Below, one piece after another: positions 34,910 to 46,842 of a DNA stretch of 64,000 nt (the first letter of the stretch is position 1; each line of letters opens with the position of its first letter). A model generated the notes under the pieces. It ran no database searches and had not been told where the DNA came from. It was given only the letters and a program-made list of their open reading frames with translations. The translations under genes and the position numbers were made by a program. This DNA is from Coccinella septempunctata. Lineage: Eukaryota > Arthropoda > Insecta > Coleoptera > Coccinellidae. Where the stretch lies: contig NC_058197.1 in the NCBI RefSeq assembly GCF_907165205.1, forward strand, positions 15,802,266 through 15,866,265. Direction: 5' to 3'.

Positions 34910-35915
34910 ACGCTTTCTTTTTGACCGTTTGAGCAGCTCCTGGGCAGCTCCGGTGCATCTCACTCGAGCACCGACGCGTTCTTTTTGATTGGGGCGTGAA
35001 GCACCGGAGCAGCTCGCGTTCCCTTCCCCTGCCCCCTCTTGCACCAACCGAAATGCTGGTGCACGTCGAGGGCTTGAAGCCCGTAAACAAACTTTTTGGT
35101 TATGTTTACATATGTCAACAAATATTAGAAGTCGTGTATTGTTGAAATTTGTGGATTAATACTATAAAAAGGCTGTAATACACCTTATGGACCACCTAAG
35201 ATTGATTTTTTCGTCAATTGAAGCTGTCAGTTAGTTTTTTATTGAGTAAATGAATAAAGAATCAATGTTAGATGGAATTAGAACTGAATGATTTTGAATG
35301 AAGATAGGATTCGTTCTTTCAGGTTTGAAGAGTGAACTAATCATTTTTTTCATGAATGCATAATTTTTAGAGATCGATCAAATGAATAAACGACCAGCTT
35401 CAGTTTAGTAGCGCCCATCAGTGAAAATGTAGCATTTCTTTTCAAATAAATTGATATTTCACGTACTTGAATGCAATTTTCGTAAAATCAGAACAGTCTT
35501 TACCTACTTTTACCAAAGAGGATTATTAACGAAGCTTTAAGAGATGAAATCATTGTTAAATAATTTTTTCAAGTTTTATATCTACAGACATATCCAGTAT
35601 TTCGTATATTTTTACTCTCCATAGCAAAGAAAGGGTAATGTTTACCCAGTAAATCAAGTTTTTCAACCAAATATATGGCAATAGATTTCGAAAAAATAGT
35701 GAAACTTATTAATAATCAACGACTTTAACGTCAAACTGAAAACAAATAATCCAAAGAACCGCGAATCCGGACTTGTCTCTTGTCATTTTGCTCAACAGCT
35801 GATCATCCAACTCGCTGCGCGCAGTTGGCGCACTAATAACCGTTTTATTTGGAACAGCTCAGGGGCGAGAAGCCCGGAGCTGTACCGGTGCATGAAGCAC
35901 CAAAAAGAAAGCGCC
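34910..35915. mobile_element. Possible 1-kb DNA-transposon relic between Snr1 and VPS33A
   Basis: The left side has CGCTTTCTTTTTG followed by a GC-rich CAGCTCC.GGTGC region. The right side has the reverse complement CAAAAAGAAAGCG preceded by GCACCGG/GCCCGG words. The interior is AT-rich and non-coding. The paired motifs are short and the left side has two related copies, so a terminal-inverted-repeat element is only one reading. Paired promoter-proximal GC patches of two divergent genes are another. Confidence 0.3.
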
Positions 35916-35934
35916 TTTTCTCCCATTTAGGAAT

Positions 35935-38118
35935 ATGGCTTCGCATTTACAAGGACGCAAAGTCGATATCTCCTTGGTCCAGACTACTGCCAGAAATAAT
36001 TTGATAAATTTATTGGAGAAATGTCCTGGAACGAAAGCCATTGTTTGGGACTCGAGCCTAGCAGGCCCAGTAGGATTAGTTGCCCAATATTCAATTCTGA
36101 GTGAGCATCAAGTGATCAAAATGTTTCCTCTTCGATCTTTGCCTCTACCTGAAAATGATGTATCGCATGTAATATTCATAACAAGACCAAAGCTTGAGTT
36201 GATGGACTATATCAGTCAGAATGTACATGCAGATTGCCGAACAAAAAGTGGCCCTAAGAAGCAATATCATTTGTTTTTTGTACCGAAGAAAAGTTTGATA
36301 TGCTTAGAGAGATTGAAGCACAGTGGGGTCTTAGGAAACGTTATGTTGATAGAGGAATTTGTATGCGAATTATTTCCATTTGATTCAGATTTGGTTTCAA
36401 TGGAAATTCCTGAGGTTTTCAGGTGCAGTTATTCTTAATGAACAAAGTAAGTCAAATACATTGTTTATGATTTTAGGGAATATACTTTAGAAAATGACCC
36501 AACTTATTTGTATCAAACAGCACAAGCTATTGTGTTTCTACAGAAGCTTTATGGTCCAATTTCTAGAGTTTGGGGCAAGGGAGCTGCAGCAAAGCAAGTT
36601 TGGGATCTAGTTGTACGACTGCAAAGAGAACACAACAATTCTGGAACTAGCAAAACTAATCAAAAATCTTGTATTGATAAAATATTCTTGATAGATCGTT
36701 CAGTTGATCTTATAACTCCATTAGCAACTCAACTCACTTATGAAGGATTAATTGATGAAATATTTGGCATAAATAATTCAACTGCAAGTTTTCCTATTCA
36801 CAACTTCCTCACTACTGAAGAAAAGAATTCAAATACTTTGTCTGAAGATAAGAAACAGATCATCTTGAATTCGGGGGAGATGTTGTTTGCTGATATCAGG
36901 GATAAAAACTTCAATGCTGTAAGCATTTATGTCCGGAAATTTCTTCAGAAGTTCTGTTATTACTTTTTTCTCAGGTTGGTGCATATCTATCACAGCAGGC
37001 CAAATCTATCAGTGTCCAGATGGAGAATATTCAAGAAAAATCCGTAGAAGAAATGAAACTGTATGTTCAAAAGTTGCCGCAGCTTTTAGCTAAGAAGAAA
37101 GCCTTAGCTCATCACACTGCTATAGCTGAATGCATCAAAGAAGTCACTGATAGTTATGATTTTTTGGATGTCTTACAAGTATGTATTTCTTGAAGTTTTT
37201 TTGTGATTGAACCTAAAATTCTGAAATATTTTAGACGGAACAAGAATTCTTAAATTCTATTGAAGTTGATAAATCCAATTCTTTCATTGAGGATTTGATA
37301 TGTCAACAGAAGCCATTGGTGAAAGTACTGAGACTTATCTGTCTTCAGTCGTTGACTGCTTCGGGATTGAAACCTAAAGTATTGGAAAATTATAAGAGAG
37401 AATTGGTACAGGTAAGTTGTCCTAATATATCTCCTAAAAACGGACTTGCCTCATTTTGAGATTTTTTCAGAGTTACGGACTAAAAGCCCTGTTAGCTGTA
37501 ACCAAATTGGAGAAAGTGGGGCTTTTGAAGGTACAAGCTAGCACAAGACAATATACAGTGCTGAGAAAGGTGTGTAAAAATATTTATTAAATCTATAAAT
37601 TTTTTTTCAATTGAAACTTTGTTGAAGACTCTGAGGCTAACGATGGAAGATACCTCTGAAATGAATCCGACAGATATCAGTTACGTCCATAGTGTTTATG
37701 CCCCTCTCAGTATAAGGCTTACAGAACAGGTGACTAAACATGGCGGTTGGAAGCAGCTACAAGATGTCTTGGGGCTTTTACCAGGTTCGTTTCAAGATTC
37801 AGGTTCATTTGGAAATATTATCGATTTTAATTTTAGGGCCAACGTTAGATGAGTCACCTATCATTCCGAGTAATCTTTTGGGTGCAGAATCGAATGATGG
37901 CACTAGTGTGGTACTAGTTTTCTTCATTGGTGGGTGTACGTTTGCTGAGGTAAGAGGAAAAATTTCGTTTTTACTGTGGTTTTAACATGATTCTCATTTA
38001 GATATCTGCCCTGAGATTCTTATCGCAATTAGAAGATTCCAACGTTGAATTTGTCATAGGAACAACGAAACTTATTAATGGTACAACTTTCATCAATTCC
38101 ATAATCGATTCTTATTGA
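35935..38118 (+). CDS. Vps33A: VPS33A, Sec1/Munc18 protein of the HOPS/CORVET tethers
   Basis: Eight exons: 35935-36422, 36477-36918, 36975-37178, 37235-37411, 37471-37569, 37628-37784, 37837-37949 and 38002-38118. They give 598 aa (human 596). It starts MASHLQGRKVDISL. Family landmarks in order are KAIVWDSSLAGPVGLVAQYS, RPKLELMDYI, FLIDRSVDLITPLATQLTYE (the Sec1-family core), EIRDKNFNAV-type (here DIRDKNFNAV), ADV..NPTDISYVHSVYAPLS and the end VLVFFIGGCTFAE, ISALRFLSQLED, FVIGTTKLINGT. It clasps SNAREs during endosome and lysosome fusion; the fly orthologue is carnation. The A rather than B type is chosen from the DISYV.S.YAPLS and GG.TFAEI segments. Polyadenylation signal AATAAA at 38262-38267. 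Confidence 0.95.
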
Positions 38119-38207
38119 TAACGGGATGCATTCAACCAAAAATACTACTCTGTGAGTTACAAATTTTTATTTGATTCCATATTTATATAAAATGTATATG
38201 AAAATCA

Positions 38208-38267
38208 TTTATTTTTATCATATAATTATCATTAAGCTTATATGTATATATGTATACAACAAATAAA
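38208..38267. promoter_or_regulatory. Crossed polyadenylation signals of VPS33A and RMND1
   Basis: AATAAA on the plus strand at 38262-38267 serves VPS33A (stop at 38118). AATAAA on the minus strand (TTTATT at 38208-38213) serves RMND1 (stop at 38348). If both are used, the two 3' UTRs overlap by about 100 bases. Confidence 0.5.
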
Positions 38268-38347
38268 ATTCTTTTCTTTGGATTTTGAAAACTAATAACA
38301 CAACAATAATAATGAACTTACAATCCTACTATTTTTTGGAAGTTTTG

Positions 38348-39620
38348 TCATATTGGTGATGTTTCACGATGATGTTGATTAAAATTGGCACTTTCAGAAG
38401 TCACGAATCGATCAATATAATGGATGATTTCGAAAATAACTTCAACCATTATAAGTAGAATGATTATCCATTCCAGTCTGGTGCTGTGCTGATCGCTCAG
38501 GTGAGTAGACAAGAGCTCGATGAGTTCAACACAATGATTGATTTTTTCATTCATGACCTTAAATGAAAACATTGTTACCTTCAAAAACTGCATAATTCTT
38601 CTATGATTACCTTTGTCCTTTTGTTTATACCGAAGTAGCTGCATACTTGTAAGTAAAGATTTTCAAGCTGCTCATTATCCCAATAAAAATCTGGAGTATC
38701 CAGAAGATCAGAACTCAGATTTATCAAATGCCTTAATGCGAACAGTTCGCCATGTTTCCTGAGAACCTGCTCTCTACTCATTTTAATCTTTCGTCCCATT
38801 TTCAGATCTTCTGTTACATACTCGATTGAATCAATATATTTCTCAAGAGATGCTTCCCAAACTCCTAACTTTACAGATAACGCAAGTGCGTTAGAAAAGG
38901 TATATTTATCTAAGATGTCCGAATCTTGGTCTACACTCAATAAAAAACATCCATTTTTGTCGACCACACTCGATTTACTGAAATACCAAAATTCATTGGA
39001 GAAAAACCAGTCTTTTCTGTATCTTACCCATTTTCTTGATGTTTGTACTTCATTATTTCATTTTCCCCTTTAATGAGTTGATTTGAGTAGCTGTCTGTCT
39101 CATATTTCTTCAAAAAAGATAATAAATTGCTGCTTTCCATATCGTTAACATTCCACATGACGACACTACCTTCCCGAAAAAAGAAAATATCTCTTGGTTC
39201 AGTCTGAACTTGATATTTTGCCGTTGCAAATACAACATCTGAGCTATTATCGATAAATTTCGTTTCATACAAATCCTGTTTCACTAAACCTTTCAGCAAC
39301 TCCTCCAAATCATATTCTTCCGCAGTAGCAAATGCTGATACGTTGAAGAAACCAGGAACTTTAATTACATCGTCAACTGATTTCTTTTTCCTTATCAACC
39401 TTTTCTTCAACTGCAACGATGAAATGTTCTCTTGAACACCTTTGCTTCTGCATTCTTTGATTAACGTGGTGGAAGAGGTGGAAAAGTATGAAATGTTCAG
39501 AGTTGGGTATTTGAAAATTTTGGGTGTAACTAAGTAGTTTGTGAAGGGGAGGAAATGCGAATTGCTCTTAAGTAAGTAAATACATCTCAGGGTTTTCTGG
39601 AGTACATGCGGCATTATCAT
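38348..39620 (-). CDS. RMND1: RMND1-like mitochondrial inner-membrane protein (DUF155)
   Basis: Three exons: 39028-39620, 38611-38977 and 38348-38557. They give 389 aa. The basic, hydroxylated N-terminus (MIMPHVLQKTLRCIYLLKSN) fits a mitochondrial presequence. The DUF155 core follows: VSAFATAEEYDLEELLKGL, DIFFFREGSVVMWNV and LALSVKLGVWEASLEKYI. Then come MSREQVLRKHGELFALRH, LLDTPDFYWDNEQLENLY and the C-terminal membrane segment RLEWIIILLIMVEVIFEI. In animals RMND1 supports mitochondrial translation near the ribosome. Length is shorter than the human protein (449 aa), mostly in the N-terminal region. An earlier or later ATG (39614) would change only two residues. Confidence 0.93.
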
Positions 39621-39770
39621 TCGATTACAAACTGAAATTTTCTTGTTTGAATTTAATTTTTCAAATTACATGTCGGTGTTTTGCTTTGGTTTGGAATAAC
39701 CTGCAAAATTTTCTGGAACATGGGGAACAGAGAGTCTGATGATGGGGACATTCGAACTACCTCATGGCTG

Positions 39771-40810
39771 TGTTCACAAACTTACTCTGAGTCAGCTCTG
39801 AGTAAGCTCTGATTACTCGAAGCATTCTATGGATGAGGCGTTATTCTCTAAGCTGTTATTTAACAACGGTTATTCAAAAATAGCAATAACTAACCGTTAT
39901 ATGTCCTGAACAATAACAGGTTGCGCAGTAACGTGTAGCGACATTGGACTTGATGGCGTTTAGTTAGATCGCTTATTAACAGTTTACACTTTTCAAACTG
40001 ATAACGTTGCCCATATTCTCGATCTCGGTTGATGGTTATGTTACGTTTACGTGCGGATGTAGGCTGTTATAGGTACATTATGTTGTTTACATCGAAGTGA
40101 TGAGATTGCATAAAATATCGGGAGGAGCACTCATCGCAGATATTAGCCGATATTAGCTTACTATTTGATTATACGGGCAAACAGAGAGTTTTTTCTGAGG
40201 TTTTTATCTCCGTTTTTTTCATGTATCATACGAAGATATGTATGGTACCCCGTTGACATTTTTCCTCTGCTTACACTGAGATCTGGAACGAGGAACAGGT
40301 TTTTAGGATCTGTCTCTTGTTCCATTTCTTTACACCCGCTTCATTGTTATTTTCAGATTGTAAAAGTTTGTAACACTCTTTTTCAAAAGAATATATATAT
40401 TTGATTGTCTATATAGAATTAGGAAATCGAACTTGGAATAGGACGAATTGGTAATAAGAGTATCCAGATGAAAAAAAAAACCTCAAAAATGTTTATTTAC
40501 TTATCGATATTTTTCATCAGTTGCGAAATATTTCACTTTTCGCAACTGGTTTAGAAAAAAGTAAATTTTTTTCACATAAATATAACATTAATTATGAAAG
40601 AAGTAAATAACCTCAAAAATTCCTGCTCACTCGTGACTCGTTATTAAAAAAAAACCATAACGGTTGATAACCGTTAGTGAGAAATACCGTTATTGCCCAT
40701 CACTAGTTCACAAACGTACTTTTAGTTCCTCAGAGTATGCTCTCTGAGCATGGCCATACTCTACTCTACTCTACTCTACTCTCGGAGTAATTTGTGAACA
40801 CACCCCATGA
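39771..40810. mobile_element. 1-kb non-coding element with 31-bp terminal inverted repeats, between RMND1 and mL63
   Basis: The left end CTCATGGCTGTGTTCACAAA (39771 onward) mirrors the right end ...TTTGTGAACACACCCCATGAG (to 40810). The match continues to CTNAGAG-type words, about 31 bp in all. Near the right end a (CTCTA)5 run follows. The interior is AT-rich with repeated CCGTTAT/ATAACGG words and no gene. A short degenerate copy of the right end (TTTGTGAACGCACCCCAT) lies just outside. Confidence 0.65.
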
Positions 40811-40906
40811 GTAAATTTGTGAACGCACCCCATAATTTCATCCTCGACATTCTAACCTATAAATTTTTAATTAAGTGCTACATTAAAAAAATTAAAATTG
40901 TACAGA

Positions 40907-41288
40907 ATGAAATTGTTTCAAGTATTATTTCGGCGTTCCCACATGCCAAATGGACATATACATCGAGGAAAAGAAAAGCTAATTAAGCAACCAACAATGA
41001 AAGATCTTCAAGATTTGAAAAATAAATTAGCAATCGAAGAGGAAAATATGTTTTACTTGAGACATTCTTACTTAACTCCAGTGAGCATAACTTCTCCATC
41101 TATTAAAACATGGGTCTAATATTGTTCCATCTTTTATTCTACAGGAACAATCTCACGGTCATGCCCTAGCCCTCGACAAACAGGAGCAACGAATGAAACG
41201 ATTAATTCAAGTTAAAAAGGAATTCAAGGATGATGTAACTATTGAATCTAGATTAGGACATCTTAGACATAAAGAAGCATGGGACTGA
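40907..41288 (+). CDS. MRPL57: Mitochondrial large-subunit ribosomal protein mL63
   Basis: Two exons (40907-41080 and 41145-41288) give 105 aa; the human protein has 102. The N-terminus MKLFQVLFRRSHMPNGHIHR is basic and hydrophobic. The family pattern follows: L.IE.EN..YL...Y.T.EQ..GHA (here LAIEEENMFYLRHSYLTPEQ then SHGHA) and an ending of the type L.HL....WD (LGHLRHKEAWD; human ends LDHLNVTKKWS). It is a metazoan-specific component of the mitoribosome. The start is the first ATG after a short A-rich leader. AATAAA follows at 41519-41524. Confidence 0.88.
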
Positions 41289-41899
41289 GTAAACATTTCG
41301 GTAGTTTTTTGGCGAAAGTAAGTTATATTTCAGAACTGTACCAGTTATTTCATAGCATTTAGATTAATGTGAATATATTTAGCTTGAACAAACAATGAAT
41401 TGATTACTTGTTCCCTGCTAAGTTTATATTGATAGGCCCCTCAAGCGTAAACAAGAGAATTCGATGAGGTAGGTTAGTCGGAAAAATGTTTAATTCATCA
41501 ATTTTGGATGAAAGGATGAATAAATAATTTTTAGATAGGTTAGGCAACGAAACCAAAGGAGAAATCATATAGGGGGATCTTCTACCTGTTGATGGGAAAT
41601 AAAAATTCGTGAATATTCCAACATTTATTAAAATAAAATATTTAACAGTATAATACTGAATTTTAAAACAAATATGCGAGTATTTTTTAACTTAAAAAAC
41701 TTAATAATGGTTGAAAACATCAAAATGACTGTGCAAGTTACATGAGCAACTAGAAGTTCAACAACATAAAAACTGGAATGAATCACTGCAGGTTAAATAC
41801 AAAAGCGGTCATTATTTTCAATGCATCAACTGAAGGAAATGTGAAATAATGACATTTTTAAATATGCATAGCTTTTTAAACAACTTCGAACAACAATAT

Positions 41900-44546
41900 T
41901 CAATTGATTCTTTGATCTAACGGTACCACGGGATCGGGAGTGATACTTGATAACCATCCTAAAGGTTGTTTATCGATATCCTTCCTGTATAACTTCTTTC
42001 CCTGATGGAGCAACTCTGCAAACTGTGAGACAATGGGGTCCATGCCACAACTACTTGCGGCAACCACTTGATCCGCCTTGTTGATGTAAAACGCAACAAA
42101 TTTCAAATCATCTATGTTACCAACGTAGATGACATCCTCGAAGCTACCGCTACCAGCGTATCTTATACTTTTACCAAACAAGCTGGTCCAAAAATAAGGC
42201 ACCACCTTTAGTTCCTGCTTTCTACCTAGCATATTCAAGGCAGCAATCCTCCCGTGGTAGTGGGCCAACGGAAAATGACCAATTGTGGCTTTTTTGTTGT
42301 CGTGGGAAAAAACAGGTGCGTAAGCAATGTCGCCTCCAGCAAATATACCTTCTATATTAGACTGCAGATATCCATTAACGTCAACTGACCCATCAGATCT
42401 CAAAGAAATCCCAGAATCTTTCAGAAATTCTGTATAAACAGTGCTTCCAACGCCAAGCAACACTACACTGGAATCTAGCGTCAAGCCGTCCTCTAATTCA
42501 ACAGCACCAACTTTGCCGGTTCCATCATCTTTGATGGTCTTGATGTTGGTGTTTGTTCTGAAATTGATGCCCTTAGCCTTGAAGAGTTTCATGAAGGCGT
42601 AACCCACTTCCTCGCCAAGGGCGTGTTTGAAGGGCGCCTTAGATCGAGACACCACTGTTATGTTCTTAACTTTATCTGCACACATCGCTGCAGCCTCCAT
42701 TGCTATGAAACTACTGCCGTTGATGACCAAGTTGGTTTCGGGAGTGAGTAATGATAACAAGTTTTTGCCATCTTCGTAATCTCGTAGAGTTATGATGTTC
42801 TTCAGATCTTTTCCTACAATCAAATAAGATAATGAATATCTCAACTAAAAAATCAGAAAATAACTAACCAGGGACATTGATTACTGCAGCCTTCGATCCA
42901 GTGGCAATGAAAAGTTTGTCGAAACTAATCTTTTCTCCGCTATCCAAAATAACTTTCTTCTCCTCAACGTCCACCTTTTTAGCGGAAATACCAAGTCTAA
43001 CATCAATATCGTGCTCCTTATAAAACTCCGGTGTCCTGAACTGATTCTGCTCGATATCAAAATCGCCAATCTTGCTCACTTTGACTCTATCGTAAGGCAG
43101 GTGATTTTCCCTGGCTATCAACGTGATCGACCCAGTGAAATTTTCTTGCCTTAGAGTTTCCACGCAGACTGCCCCGGCTGGTCCGCCTCCGATAACTACG
43201 TAGTGTTCATCATCGTTCAGTCTCTTGCACATCGGTTTCACACGTTTGGGGTTCTCCAGGGCTGATCGTTTGGCCCTCACTTTCACTTTGCAGTCCTCTA
43301 TGGTAACTTGGTGGCACGGCAAGCTATCCAATCCTGAAAGTCAGTTTTTAAATGGATCCTGTCTTTGATTTAAAGGGCCACACTTACCTGGAAAATCCTC
43401 AATATCTCCTGTTTCTATATTGAAACAGGCCCCGTGCCATTGGCATCTAACTCTGCCATCTCCTAGTGCCCCGTTAACCAATGGAGCCCCATAGTGGGTA
43501 CATTTTGTCCCCAAAGCATGAATTTTCCCTCTTTGTCGAACCAACAGAACTTTTCCAGCATCTTTGAGGTCGAAAACTTTCATTTCATTCTCGTGAATTT
43601 CCGATTCACAACAAACGATATCTTCAATGTATTCATCCTCTGGCTTAGGAACTTCTTCATCAGGAAGGCTCGCTGCAGGATAAAATAAGAGAAATTTATG
43701 CAGATCAAGGTGCTTAAATCTTTGAAAAATCGAGGAGTTAAAAATAGAATAGGTAATATTGAAACTGTACTAATAATACTAAGCTTCAAACAATGTTGGC
43801 CATATTTAATCATAAGGTTGGATCTTGTGAACTGAATGTTAATTTTGAGACAGTTCCTGAGAGTTGAAGATTTGCTCGAACAACTTTTGTGTATGGTAGG
43901 TTATTTCTCTTATCGTAACCCGAAATTATTAATTTCATTCGAGACAGTTTGGATGAATGAATTAGCGGAGACGATGAGAATTAACTCACCTTTTCTAACG
44001 TTCATTTCATAATTTAAAAGAGTGATAAAGGTGAACATTTGCACAGCCTATTTCGTACACCAACTCTGATATTGATTTTTGCAGCCGATTGCATAATGTA
44101 AATAAACAGAAATTACTAATTCAAAAGAGCCAATACCCATCATTCTGGATAACGTGACACTCCTAATTGGATTGGAATTAGTCAATAATTATCACGAAAT
44201 TTCAAATAATCCATAACCTTGCTCTAGTTATTGGAGGTTAGGGGAGTTTGTCATGAAATCATTATTGGGACATTTGACCTACCTATGGCGACATAAAAAA
44301 TGAAAGACTGTTACCTGACATACCAAAACCAAAGGAAGAAATATGGAAACTTTTTTTCAATTTCTCACCTTTTGGTTGGGGTTTAGAGGTTTGGCAGCCC
44401 ATCGTATGGTGTTCGAAGATTGAGGAAACTTGCAAAGAAGGTATCCGTTTCTTAAGCAGTTTTAGCACATTAGTTTGGAAATTCCGCCGTTGAACGTAAT
44501 TTCTCGTTATTATGACGCCTAGTGAAAGGAATTTCCTACCATTCAT
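41900..44546 (-). CDS. AIFM3: Apoptosis-inducing factor 3 (Rieske plus FAD/NAD oxidoreductase), alternative first exons
   Basis: Core exons are 43388-43672, 42869-43333 and 41900-42813. Two candidate first exons both end in phase 1 and fit. Exon 44315-44402 gives MGCQTSKPQPKGEK and a 583-aa protein, and the human protein starts MGGCFSKPKP. Exon 43990-44005 gives MNVRK and 559 aa. The upstream exon also opens in frame at 44546, adding 48 residues that look like a mitochondrial presequence. The Rieske [2Fe-2S] ligands are CTHYGAP and CQWHGACF. The FAD motif is VVIGGGPAGAVCVETLRQ, the NAD-binding half is LVINGSSFIAMEAAA, and FAGGD is the second FAD contact. C-terminal blocks YFWTSLFGKSIRYAG and ..FVAFYI are family-typical. 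Likely an NAD(P)H-dependent electron-transfer enzyme at mitochondria or membranes; its substrate is not known. Confidence 0.94.
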
Positions 44547-45076
44547 TGTTATATTCCTATATGGTATCTTCCACTTCCACTATCTTCTATTGGTATCGAA
44601 ATATATAATTAATCACGCAAAATGATAGGGATAGACTCTATCGCAACCGCCAAATCTGATACTGGTTTTATAAAGATATCTTTCTGAACTATGTTTACTG
44701 AGAAGTGAGCAGACTGTTCATGTCTGATAACTGATAACTATAATTTAAATGCAAAATTTTAATGAACCTTGCTCTTTTTCATCAATCTTCTACTGATTAT
44801 TTATTAATGATGATTCTATACCGTCCATCTTTTCATTATTATTTATTAATAATTGAATTGAGGATGCAGATATTCCCTTCTTTCCAGGGATCTTCAAACA
44901 CGAGTAAACATTCATTCATATTTGCAATATCTATTTGGTGAGAAAGAATTAAAATTCTCAATATTCAATAAATACATATGTAGGTATTTATAATAAAATC
45001 TATTCTATACTTATATAAACTATACATCACAAAACTATCAACAATGAATTCTATACCCCCATTAAAACTAGAATTA

Positions 45077-45436
45077 CTACAAGTTGAAGTTTTTTTTTAT
45101 AGCATTCTTCACTTTTTTTTCATTTTGAAGTACGTTGGCCTTCATTTCATGGTACTCCTTCAACTGTCTTATAGCAAAAAGATCACGAAATTGTTTAACT
45201 GTGGTCAAATATTCTACATAGTTTGGACGCTCATCAAGAAATCTCTGTTGACTTTCCGAAAGTGTTACTGCAGGGAGACTTTTATTTTTGAGTTGTTTAT
45301 ATTGGCTCTCTGCTTCTTTGAGTGCTGCTTCATACTTTGCTATTTCCTCATCCACAAGTTGTTTGTATTCTTCAATTACTTCCTTCTCATATTCAATAGA
45401 TCCCCTATAGCCATCCACAGTTTTATTTCCTTCCAT
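45077..45436 (-). CDS. Small conserved-looking coiled-coil protein, family not recognised
   Basis: A single uninterrupted frame of 119 codons starts MEGNKTVDGYRGSIEYEKEV. Nearly the whole product is charged and alpha-helical with heptad-like spacing: YKQLVDEEIAKYEAALKEAE, then SQQRFLDERPNYVEYL, and a basic C-terminus. No signal peptide or membrane segment. It sits alone between AIFM3 and the homeobox gene. A neat ORF, sensible composition and a clear ATG argue that it is real. I cannot name its family. Confidence 0.6.
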   Translation of the reverse strand: MEGNKTVDGYRGSIEYEKEVIEEYKQLVDEEIAKYEAALKEAESQYKQLKNKSLPAVTLSESQQRFLDERPNYVEYLTTVKQFRDLFAIRQLKEYHEMKANVLQNEKKVKNAIKKNFNL

Positions 45437-45684
45437 AATCGACTAGTTGTGGAAGCGATAACTCTATAGTGTTCACTTACATTCAATGTAATATTCTTTG
45501 AATATTTTTCGAGGAAATTGAGTAAAACTTTAAAAAAATTTGGCTGTTTATTGAAACCACCTCAGTTAACGATATTTTTGTTTTGAATTGTACACAGAAG
45601 GCACATTTGAACTACAACCATAGAATAGAGGCTAGTGGTGTAGTTTGCACTACTACTCGGTGTAGTTCAGAACGACCAGCTATA

Positions 45685-45795
45685 GCTGTATTCGGGTTCA
45701 ACTTTCGGACAGTCCGAGAATGGTTCAAGAACTGCGCAGAGGGCGCAACAGTTTCTGTCTTCTCGGACCGTCCAAAAGTCGAACCCGAATACAGC
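45685..45795. repeat. Short near-perfect inverted repeat (36-bp arms, 39-bp loop)
   Basis: Arm GCTGTATTCGGGTTCAACTT... (45685-45720) is mirrored by 45760-45795 with about four mismatches. The loop contains GCGCAGAGGGCGC. It is non-coding and located 250 bp upstream of the small coiled-coil gene. It could be a tiny MITE or a structured transcript. Confidence 0.75.
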
Positions 45796-46842
45796 CTATG
45801 TTAAGCTCCTTTCACACCATCCGATTTTTATCGTCCGGTTTTTCCCCAATGCCTATAATATATTGATATGAATGGAAGCTTCCACACGCTTCGGGTTCAT
45901 GAAAATTTCACCTTTTTCCTTATTTGAATATCATAAGTGACCCTCCAATGCTTTTCATTTTATGACGAATATATTACCTTCCATTAGAGCAAGTTATATT
46001 TTTCGATAGAGAATCCCAAAAACATCAACTAAACTGGAGTATTTACTTTTGGAATGGAGCTATATTGAAGAATTAATTGGTGTTGATAATCATTTACTAA
46101 TTATATTTGTATTAAAAGTGGTGAATCTCTTCTTTTTTTTAATGACTGCTTGATGTAATTCTGTTTTTGTATTACAAAAGACCGCAAATTTCAATATTTT
46201 TCCAGACTTGACCATGTATATGTTTTAAAATAGATTCTACAAGAAAGTCAAAAACTGACTAAGAAATGTATAGCCGTTTATACTTTTTATTTGGAAATCA
46301 TTAAAGTAAATGAAACAGGAAAACGTTAATATCAAAATTATATACAAATTTTTGAAATTTACTATGAGTTTCAAGAGAGCCCGGGATTGTGAAAAATTTT
46401 TCCTTGTCGTGTTTTTTTGTGCCTTATTATTTATATATTTGTTATTACTTACCTTTTTTGAAACATATCTGTTCAAAATCTATTTTATTTCAACCCAACT
46501 GATATATTAATTTTACACAGTGATATATTTTGTGCGGACGTTGATCTCGAAACTCACCAGAAACGAACATGTTGAATTTAACACTCATACATCACCCTGT
46601 ATACGCATGAAATGAATTGATTTATTGATGTTCCCAAGGAAAAGCTGGTAAATTATCTACATATCTTAGAAGCCCTACAACAGATTACCTAGTTTATTTA
46701 GAAACACGGACTGTTTAGGGGTTTCTTCATTTCACAGTTCTACGAAAAAAACAGAAGCAGGAAGTCGGAATTCAAAATAACTCTTTCTAGATTGAGCGTA
46801 AAATAATCATAAGTGGTTTTTTTTTTCGAATTTAATTCCGAA
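45796..46842. other. Intergenic, nothing supported
   Basis: AT-rich upstream region of the homeobox gene. Short open frames are low-complexity and on both strands. Confidence 0.4.

Noticed and set aside
45044..45469. Plus-strand hydrophobic 141-codon frame
   Set aside because: Mirror of the minus-strand coiled-coil gene; its F/L/Y richness is the complement of Lys/Glu codons.
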